Part shown: in pieces, positions 60,285-64,000 of the stretch
Position numbering within the stretch: position 1 is the stretch's first letter
Layout of the letters: each line of letters starts with the position of its first letter
From: Maribacter_C sp947494565
GTDB lineage: Bacteria > Bacteroidota > Bacteroidia > Flavobacteriales > Flavobacteriaceae
DNA: 64,000 nt
Direction of reading: 5' to 3'
Assembly (NCBI RefSeq): GCF_047345415.1
Contig: NZ_JBLFEP010000004.1
Span: 248,001-312,000, forward strand
Position numbers and translations under genes: made by a program
Notes under the pieces: generated by a model
The model's database searches: none
What the model saw: only the letters and a program-made list of their open reading frames with translations
Told to the model about the DNA's origin: nothing

Positions 60285-61979
60285 ATGCCGATCTTGAAAT
60301 GGAAGAATATACACCGTACCATCTTATTGGTATTCCTTGGCGCTGCACTTCTAAACGCCCAGACGTATTCCAAAAATGGGATGGTCGTTTCCTCAGATAA
60401 AAGTTCTTCCCAGGTGGGAGCGAACATCTTGAAAAAAGGAGGGAATGCCATTGATGCGGCAGTGGCTACTGCCTTTTCTTTAGCGGTCACCCATCCTTCG
60501 GCGGGAAACATCGGAGGAGGAGGATTCATCGTCTTCATGAATTCCGAAGGAAAGACGACTACCATCGACTTTCGAGAAAAAGCCCCTTTAGCTGCGACCA
60601 ACGATATGTATCTCGATTCAACAGGAACCCTTATCGATGGAATCAACCATAAAAGTGCCCTATCCATAGGAGTACCGGGCACCGTGGCAGGATTGTATTT
60701 GGCCCATCAAAAATACGGCAAACTCGACTGGGCAACCGTCGTGCAACCAGCAGTTGACCAAGCCCAAAATGGATTTGTTTTTAATTGGTCATTATATCGA
60801 GCAGCACAATACTTCACTAAAAACGAGGGCACCAATGCCTTCATGGACGAATACTTCCGCAATGAAGAAGGGGAAGTTACGGAACCCGGTGAGCTATGGA
60901 CGCAACCGGAATTGGCAACCACCTTGGCCCTGATACGCGATAACGGTCGTGACGGGTTCTACAAAGGAAAAACGGCCAAGAAAATTGCCGATTTCATGAA
61001 GAAAAATGAGGGCATCATTACCAAAAAAGATTTAGCAAAATATGAGGCCATAGAACGCGAACCTATTAAAGGCACCTACAAAGGGTATGAAATTTACTCC
61101 ATGCCTCCGCCTAGTTCCGGTGGAGTCGCCTTGGTTGAAATGATGAACCTGATGGAGCTGGCGGATTTCAAAACCATTGAATTCAATTCGGCCGAACATT
61201 TACATTTGGTAGCCGAGGCCATGCGAAGGGCATTTGCTGACCGGGCGGAACATCTTGGTGACCCCGATTTTAATTTGAATATGCCCTTGGCTAAACTAAC
61301 TTCAAAAACGTTTGCAAAAGAACGCTTTAAAGGTATTGATATGGGGAAAGCTTCGGTAAGTGACTCCACCCAATTCGGAAGGCTTTATGATGGCGAGAGC
61401 ACTACGCATTTGTCGACTATGGATAAAGAAGGAAATGCTGTTTCGTTGACCTATACTTTGGAATACAGTTATGGTTCTCAAATGGGCTCGGACGAGTTGG
61501 GCTTCATTTTCAACAACGAAATGGGCGATTTCAACCCGCAACCCGGTATCACCAAAAGCAATGGTCAAATCGGTACGGCTCCGAATCTTGTGGCACCAGA
61601 GAAACGGATGCTTTCGAGTATGACTCCAACGATAATCGGGAAAGACGGAAAACCGTTTTTGGTGATCGGTAGTCCTGGTGGACGAACCATCATCAATACC
61701 GTTTTTCAAACCGTGCTCAACGTCTTAGAATTCGAGATGCCCGTTGATAAGGCGATTGAAGCCTTGAAAATCCACCACCAATGGCTGCCCGATCAAATTG
61801 TCTATGAAAAGCTTTTGCTTTCCCCGGATACGCGAAAAGCGCTGGAGGCAAAAGGACATATCTTAAAAGAACGTTTTAACATGGGGGCACTGATGGGGAT
61901 AACCTACGACCCCGAAAAACAGGTTTTTATTGGCGCTTCCGATTCCGGTCAACCGGATAGTGGAGCGGTAGGTTATTAA
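60285..61979 (+). CDS. ggt: Gamma-glutamyltransferase
   Basis: 564 aa with a signal peptide (about 1-25), so periplasmic. The proenzyme cleaves itself before Thr373 (in ESTTHLS), the nucleophile. GGNAIDAAVATAFSLAVTHP, GNIGGGGF and the PPPSSGGVALVEM motif are all present, as is GSPGGRTI. It hydrolyses or transfers the gamma-glutamyl group of glutathione and related peptides. It lies 19 nt before an M20 hydrolase gene. Confidence 0.95.
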   Translation: MPILKWKNIHRTILLVFLGAALLNAQTYSKNGMVVSSDKSSSQVGANILKKGGNAIDAAVATAFSLAVTHPSAGNIGGGGFIVFMNSEGKTTTIDFREKAPLAATNDMYLDSTGTLIDGINHKSALSIGVPGTVAGLYLAHQKYGKLDWATVVQPAVDQAQNGFVFNWSLYRAAQYFTKNEGTNAFMDEYFRNEEGEVTEPGELWTQPELATTLALIRDNGRDGFYKGKTAKKIADFMKKNEGIITKKDLAKYEAIEREPIKGTYKGYEIYSMPPPSSGGVALVEMMNLMELADFKTIEFNSAEHLHLVAEAMRRAFADRAEHLGDPDFNLNMPLAKLTSKTFAKERFKGIDMGKASVSDSTQFGRLYDGESTTHLSTMDKEGNAVSLTYTLEYSYGSQMGSDELGFIFNNEMGDFNPQPGITKSNGQIGTAPNLVAPEKRMLSSMTPTIIGKDGKPFLVIGSPGGRTIINTVFQTVLNVLEFEMPVDKAIEALKIHHQWLPDQIVYEKLLLSPDTRKALEAKGHILKERFNMGALMGITYDPEKQVFIGASDSGQPDSGAVGY

Positions 61980-61998
61980 TTTCCAAATACTGTATTGC

Positions 61999-63465
61999 AT
62001 GAAAATCTTAAAAAAATCTTTGTTATTCCTACTGCTCGCCTTCATTCTTTTTGTGGGGTATCTATTTATCAATACGCTCGGCTTCGATTCCAAGCAAATT
62101 TCCGTAACGCCGGTAACACCTGCGGTAGGAAACCCTCAAGCAATCGATCACTTTGCGGAAGCGCTAAAAATTAGGACGGTTTCTCCTGAAAAAAGTATTG
62201 ATTTCGATTCCTTGCAGTTTGGTAAATTCAATCATTTTTTAGCGGAGACCTACCCCTTGGTGGATTCACTTCTAGACAAAAAAATCTTTAACTCATTCAG
62301 TCATCTGTATAAGTGGCAAGGTTCAGATTCCGATTTGAAGCCTATTATCCTTATGGGACATTTAGATGTGGTACCCGTGATAGAGAAAAACCTATCGGAA
62401 TGGAAAGTCGACCCTTGGGCAGGAACCATCAGGAACGATACCATCTGGGGGCGCGGAACTATTGATGACAAGGTAGGGGTTGTTGGAATCATGGAAGCGG
62501 TCGAACAACTGCTTTCCCAAAACTTCAAACCCAAGCGAACCATGTATTTCGCCTTCGGCCATGATGAAGAAATCGGTGGTAGAAACGGAGCAGTAGCCAT
62601 GGCCAACTATCTGCAACAACAGGGTGTCAAGGCAGAATACGTCTTAGATGAAGGTGGGGTTATTTCAGAAGGACTGGTCCCGGATATGACAAAAGAAGTT
62701 GCACTAATCGGTACGGCCGAAAAAGGATACCTGTCTTTAAATCTAAACATACGTATAGAAGGAGGACACTCATCAATGCCCGGTAAGGAAACCGCCATAG
62801 ATGTCATGAGTAATGCCATTACCGCACTTAAAAACAATCCGTTACCGGCAAAAATCACCATTCCCCTCGAACAGTTCATGGAATATCTAGGTCCTGAAAT
62901 GCCTTTTTTGAACAAGATGGTATTCGCCAATAAATCGGTTTTAGGGCCGATCTTGCTCAATGTCTACGAATCTACCAGTTCGGGAAATGCCCAAATCAGA
63001 ACGACAACCTCCCCGACCATTTTTAATAGTGGCGTAAAAGATAACATCATCCCAATGACAGCAAGCGCTACCGTAAACTTTAGGATATTGCCGGAAACCA
63101 CTTCCGATGACGTCATCGCCCATGTAAAAAGGATAATCAATGATGACCGTATCACGATTACAAAAGGAAGTTTTGTATCGGAACCCTCTAAGCTGTCCGC
63201 TACCGATAACGCTCAATTCAATACGTTGAACACGACCATATTGCAGCTTTTTCCTGAGGTTATCGTTACACCGTATTTGGTGGTTGGTGGCACTGATTCT
63301 CGGCATTATGGAGAGGTGACCGATAATATTTACCGTTTCTCACCGATACATCTGAACAAACACAGTCAAAAGTCCTTTCACGGACTTAATGAACGTGTTG
63401 CGGTCAGTGATTTTTACGACGCCATAGCCTTCTATGTTCAATTGATACAGAATAGCAATCAATAG
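61999..63465 (+). CDS. M20 family metallohydrolase, PM20D1-like
   Basis: 488 aa. A single N-terminal membrane helix (about 7-27) anchors it to the membrane. Metal motifs are GHLDVVPV, GRGTIDDKVG, GHDEEIGG and the C-terminal GGTDSRHYG. The order and wording (for example QIRTTTSPTIF, GVKDNIIP, YRFSPIH) closely recall mammalian PM20D1, which joins or splits fatty acids and amino acids. It forms an operon with ggt. Confidence 0.88.
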   Translation: MKILKKSLLFLLLAFILFVGYLFINTLGFDSKQISVTPVTPAVGNPQAIDHFAEALKIRTVSPEKSIDFDSLQFGKFNHFLAETYPLVDSLLDKKIFNSFSHLYKWQGSDSDLKPIILMGHLDVVPVIEKNLSEWKVDPWAGTIRNDTIWGRGTIDDKVGVVGIMEAVEQLLSQNFKPKRTMYFAFGHDEEIGGRNGAVAMANYLQQQGVKAEYVLDEGGVISEGLVPDMTKEVALIGTAEKGYLSLNLNIRIEGGHSSMPGKETAIDVMSNAITALKNNPLPAKITIPLEQFMEYLGPEMPFLNKMVFANKSVLGPILLNVYESTSSGNAQIRTTTSPTIFNSGVKDNIIPMTASATVNFRILPETTSDDVIAHVKRIINDDRITITKGSFVSEPSKLSATDNAQFNTLNTTILQLFPEVIVTPYLVVGGTDSRHYGEVTDNIYRFSPIHLNKHSQKSFHGLNERVAVSDFYDAIAFYVQLIQNSNQ

Positions 63466-63503
63466 AACATATTTATAAAATTGTTGCTTTAAGAACAAAT
63501 TGC

Positions 63504-64000
63504 CTACTGCATCGGCGTAATCTCAATCGACTTGAACTCTACCGGACCATGATCACCTTGAATTAAAATAGGTCCTGGGGCCGCTTCATCGTTATCCAAG
63601 GCACCACCCGTCATGCCCGGTATATTTTGATTGCTGATAATCGTTTTTCCATTGGCAACGATCGTCACACGGCGACCGATTAACGTAATATCGTAGGTCT
63701 GCCATTCACCGGCCGCTTTCGCCACATTTTCATTGGGGGTCAAGTGTCCATAGATTCCACCAAAATAAATATCCGAGGGTTCAAGTCCTTTGTTATCCGC
63801 AATCTGTACCTCATACCTGCCACGGAGATAAAGACCACTGTTGCTCCCTTTCGGGTACCTAAATTCAACCGATAATTTGAAATCTGAAAACGTTTCTTCG
63901 CTCACCAAATTAGCTCCTTGTTTGTCGCTCGTTAGAATTCCGTCTTTTACGACCCATTGGTTTTCCCCCATAGCCTTCCATCCTTCCAAATCCTTGCCAT
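63504..64000 (-). CDS. DUF1080 (3-keto-disaccharide hydrolase/LamG-like) protein, 5' part cut by the window edge
   Basis: The frame is open to the right edge, where it reads GKDLEGWKAMGENQW, typical of DUF1080 proteins; the true start lies beyond 64000. The visible 165 residues include VVKDGILTSDK, SNSGLYLRGRYEVQ and a final FKSIEITPM. These are concanavalin-like beta-sandwich proteins acting on carbohydrates; some are 3-keto-glycoside hydrolases. It is on the minus strand, converging on the M20 gene. Confidence 0.82.
   Translation of the reverse strand, partial: GKDLEGWKAMGENQWVVKDGILTSDKQGANLVSEETFSDFKLSVEFRYPKGSNSGLYLRGRYEVQIADNKGLEPSDIYFGGIYGHLTPNENVAKAAGEWQTYDITLIGRRVTIVANGKTIISNQNIPGMTGGALDNDEAAPGPILIQGDHGPVEFKSIEITPMQ

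Noticed and set aside
1..64000. tRNA or rRNA genes
   Set aside because: No cloverleaf with TTCGAATC-type T-loop or rRNA signature was found by eye; a tRNAscan/Infernal run would be decisive.

Overview
The window looks like a chromosomal segment of a marine-type Flavobacteriaceae bacterium (Bacteroidota), perhaps near Maribacter, Zobellia, Arenibacter or Muricauda; the genus is an inference. Reasons: flavobacterial protein families throughout (MiaE, TMEM220-like, DUF3822, GIN-domain and DUF4097-like adhesins, OMP_b-brl barrels, a PorV-type T9SS protein), many TAnnTTTG boxes of the Bacteroidota -7 type, almost no Shine-Dalgarno sequences, and moderate GC. No phage, insertion sequence, CRISPR array, tRNA or rRNA operon was recognised. 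It reads as core chromosome, and no gap longer than 300 bases is without a gene.

Layout. 1-4844 (minus strand): an acyltransferase cut by the window edge, KdnB, a HAD phosphatase and KdsB (an LPS inner-core Kdo/Kdo8N set), then a DUF4126 membrane protein and a RecD-like helicase. 4905-7463 (plus): a pseudopilin-like protein overlapping an actin-fold DUF3822 protein, RsmD and an unknown protein. 7532-9848: RNase P RNA (minus) divergent from dnaX (plus); dnaX carries an A10 run exactly where a shortened gamma subunit would end. 9837-14813: TMEM220-like protein, MiaE, Ppk1/SixA, PdxH and an SRPBCC protein. 14810-21000: RNase Z, a STAS-like protein, PyrB and PyrR in one minus-strand operon, ribosomal protein S1 with a structured leader, a BON/LysM protein and Cmk. 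21051-26690: Lon, then an ECF sigma operon with a putative anti-sigma protein and two repeat-rich envelope proteins.

26732-36976: a UMF1-type MFS transporter, an M48 lipoprotein protease, GH31 alpha-glucosidase and GlgB (alpha-glucan metabolism, joined by the GH13 at 43507), a collagen-like lipoprotein, MsrB, a DinB-like protein and Lpd. 37064-43263: PepSY and DUF3817 membrane proteins, a PQQ-type sugar dehydrogenase lipoprotein, AroQ, four small outer-membrane barrels and XerD. 45279-51686: two amide-bond hydrolases, a second ECF sigma module, an acyltransferase, a CoA-type Nudix hydrolase whose start codon overlaps that of a divergent cyclophilin lipoprotein, and a TRIC-type channel.

52526-58886 holds the best candidate for an uncharacterised multi-gene system: an RDD protein divergent from a six-gene, tightly overlapped operon encoding SpoIIM-like, multi-spanning membrane, DUF4129, DUF4350, MoxR AAA+ and DUF58 proteins. 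59080-64000 has an orphan PorV-like protein, gamma-glutamyltransferase, a PM20D1-like M20 hydrolase and a partial DUF1080 protein.

Functional names rest on recognition of motifs and family resemblance by eye; no database search was run.
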